41,254 nt of DNA from Sphingomonadales bacterium (lineage in GTDB: Bacteria > Pseudomonadota > Alphaproteobacteria > Sphingomonadales > Sphingomonadaceae): assembly GCA_027486895.1 (NCBI GenBank), contig JAIXOE010000040.1, positions 1 to 41,254 of the forward strand. The letters run 5' to 3'. A model generated the notes under the pieces. That model was given only the letters and a program-made list of their open reading frames with translations, ran no database searches and was not told where the DNA came from. The first letter of the stretch is position 1; the number at the start of each line of letters is the position of its first letter. Made by a program: the position numbers and the translations under genes. This document shows, one piece after another, positions 40,118 through 41,254 of this stretch.

Positions 40118-41254
40118 CTACCCGCTATTGCGCAAGGCTGTCGCGATGGCGTTAATGGTTAGCTGAATGCCCTCGCAAATGCGCTCATCCGCCTCACCGG
40201 CGCGGTGGCGTTTCATGAGCTCTATTTGGAGCAGGTTGAGCGGCTCGATATAGGGTAGGCGCAGGCGGATTGAGTTGTTTAGCGCGGGGTTGGCTTCCAA
40301 CAAGTGGCTTTGGCCAGTGGCTCCTAGCAGGCTGTCGCGGGATGCGTGCCATCCGTCCTTTATGCGTCCGAACAATTTACCCGCGAGTGCCTGATCCTCG
40401 ACCAAGCCAGCATAATGTGCGGCGATGCCCATGTCGGACTTGGCCAACACCATTTCCATATTGGCGAGGATGGTCTGGAAATAGGACCACTCGCCCGCCA
40501 TGGCGCGCAGCAGGCCTTTATCAGCGAAACCTGCAAGTGCCTGTCCGGTACCGTACCAGCCCGGCAGCATGACCCGCGCCTGCGCCCATGAGAATACCCA
40601 CGGTATGGCACGCAAATCTTCGATGGCATCGGATGCGGTGCGGCTTGAAGGGCGCGATCCGATTTTGAGTGTCGCGATTTCGTTGATGGGCGTCATCTGG
40701 CGGAAAAATGTGCGGAAGCCGGCTGTGTCGTAAACCAGGCCACGATAGTGGTGAAAGGCGCTGGCGGAGAGTTCAGCCATCGCTGCCTTGAAACGCGCAA
40801 CGTCGGCGCCAGCAATCGGGTCGCTCGATAGTGTGGCAAGCATTGTCGCAGATGCTATTGTTTCCAGACTGGTGACGGCATTGTCGACCGTGCCATATTT
40901 GGCGGCGATGACTTCGCCCTGTTCCGTAATGCGGATGCGGCCCTGCACGGTGCCCTGCGGCTGCGCGAGGATTGCACCAAAGGCCGAACCGCCGCCCCTG
41001 CCCACTGCCCCGCCGCGCCCGTGGAACAGTTGCATGGCGACGCCCGCATCAGCAAACACGCCCGCCAAGGCGCTCGAAGCCTCATACAATTCCCAAGTCG
41101 ATGTGAGATAGCCGCCGTCCTTGTTCGAATCGGAGTAGCCAATCATCACTTCCTGATGCCCGCGCGCTTTTGCCAGCGCTTGCATCATGGGTATTTGGAA
41201 AAAGGCGCGCATCGTCTCGGGCGCAGCCTGAAGGTCGGCTATGGTTTCAAACAG
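40118..41254 (-). CDS. ppc: Phosphoenolpyruvate carboxylase, C-terminal part (5' end outside window)
   Basis: The frame runs open to the end of the window, so only about the last 378 residues are seen. Catalytic segments are present: VMIGYSDSNKDGGYLTSTWE (the SDSxKDxG box), the mobile loop FHGRGGAVGRGGG, and RITEQGEVIAAKYG. The C-terminal tail is SGNR-like: it ends LRNSG, without the usual QNTG, which some bacterial enzymes show. It adds bicarbonate to phosphoenolpyruvate, giving oxaloacetate for the citric acid cycle. Confidence 0.95.
   Translation of the reverse strand: MFETIADLQAAPETMRAFFQIPMMQALAKARGHQEVMIGYSDSNKDGGYLTSTWELYEASSALAGVFADAGVAMQLFHGRGGAVGRGGGSAFGAILAQPQGTVQGRIRITEQGEVIAAKYGTVDNAVTSLETIASATMLATLSSDPIAGADVARFKAAMAELSASAFHHYRGLVYDTAGFRTFFRQMTPINEIATLKIGSRPSSRTASDAIEDLRAIPWVFSWAQARVMLPGWYGTGQALAGFADKGLLRAMAGEWSYFQTILANMEMVLAKSDMGIAAHYAGLVEDQALAGKLFGRIKDGWHASRDSLLGATGQSHLLEANPALNNSIRLRLPYIEPLNLLQIELMKRHRAGEADERICEGIQLTINAIATALRNSG

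Noticed and set aside
39452-40162. A 236-aa rightward open frame
   Set aside because: It is antisense to the secreted DUF885 gene, whose catalytic motifs are intact on the minus strand.
1-41254. CRISPR arrays, rRNA genes and replication origins
   Set aside because: No regularly spaced direct repeats, no rRNA signature segments and no DnaA-box cluster were seen on reading through.

Overview
The window looks like chromosomal DNA from an alphaproteobacterium of the order Sphingomonadales (Sphingopyxis/Sphingorhabdus type). The basis is the moderately GC-rich housekeeping genes, the hom-glpX-recJ order, a secreted protein with the EIVVCG motif common in sphingomonads, a DUF1176 protein, and a P450 of sphingomonad type. 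The genus is inference; no rRNA is present.

Layout. (1) 1-10,300 is core metabolism: the 3' end of a mercaptopyruvate sulfurtransferase coupled to cystathionine beta-lyase, a MerR/TipAS regulator coupled to an SMR efflux pump, 3-hydroxybutyryl-CoA dehydrogenase, a DUF1176 secreted protein, homoserine dehydrogenase, a small secreted protein, class II fructose-1,6-bisphosphatase, a flavodoxin-like protein and RecJ. (2) 10,368-13,000 is a tRNA-Glu gene followed by a small accessory module: an unknown 221-aa protein, a small MHGGAKGSGAP-motif protein, an XRE-type repressor and a tyrosine recombinase that diverge from a shared operator-like region. No second attachment site was found. (3) 13,041-33,275 is a surface-polysaccharide locus of the Wzx/Wzy type. 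Reading leftward it has a WecA-like initiating transferase, a three-gene module (YVDPGSG mini-protein, large methyltransferase, sulfatase-fold membrane protein), a rightward O-antigen ligase/polymerase, a Wzc-type tyrosine kinase, then a tightly overlapping leftward operon: fcl-like, gmd, glycosyltransferase, DUF268, flippase-like, Wzy-like, methyltransferase, SDR epimerase, GT2, a fused heptose-nucleotide enzyme, hddA and gmhA. (4) 33,447-41,254 returns to a mixed chromosomal background: a Tyr/Gly/Arg-rich lipoprotein, a cytochrome P450, a TonB-like single-pass protein, a second O-antigen-ligase-family protein, a secreted DUF885 hydrolase and the C-terminal part of phosphoenolpyruvate carboxylase.

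How the genes work together. GmhA, HddA and the fused HddC/GmhB protein cover all steps from sedoheptulose 7-phosphate to GDP-D-glycero-alpha-D-manno-heptose, and Gmd plus Fcl make GDP-L-fucose from GDP-mannose. A heptose- and fucose-containing repeat unit built on an undecaprenyl carrier by WecA and the glycosyltransferases, flipped and polymerised by the membrane proteins and length-controlled by the Wzc-type kinase is the natural reading. No manB/manC, no wza and no wzb lie in the window, so those steps must be elsewhere.

The points most worth a second look are the three-domain heptose enzyme with an extra P-loop-like C-terminal domain, the YVDPGSG/methyltransferase/sulfatase-fold module of unknown function, the hexanucleotide repeat that encodes the tyrosine tail of the Wzc-type kinase, and the tRNA-Glu-linked recombinase module with tandem operator-like repeats. 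None of these can be called a new system from sequence reading alone.
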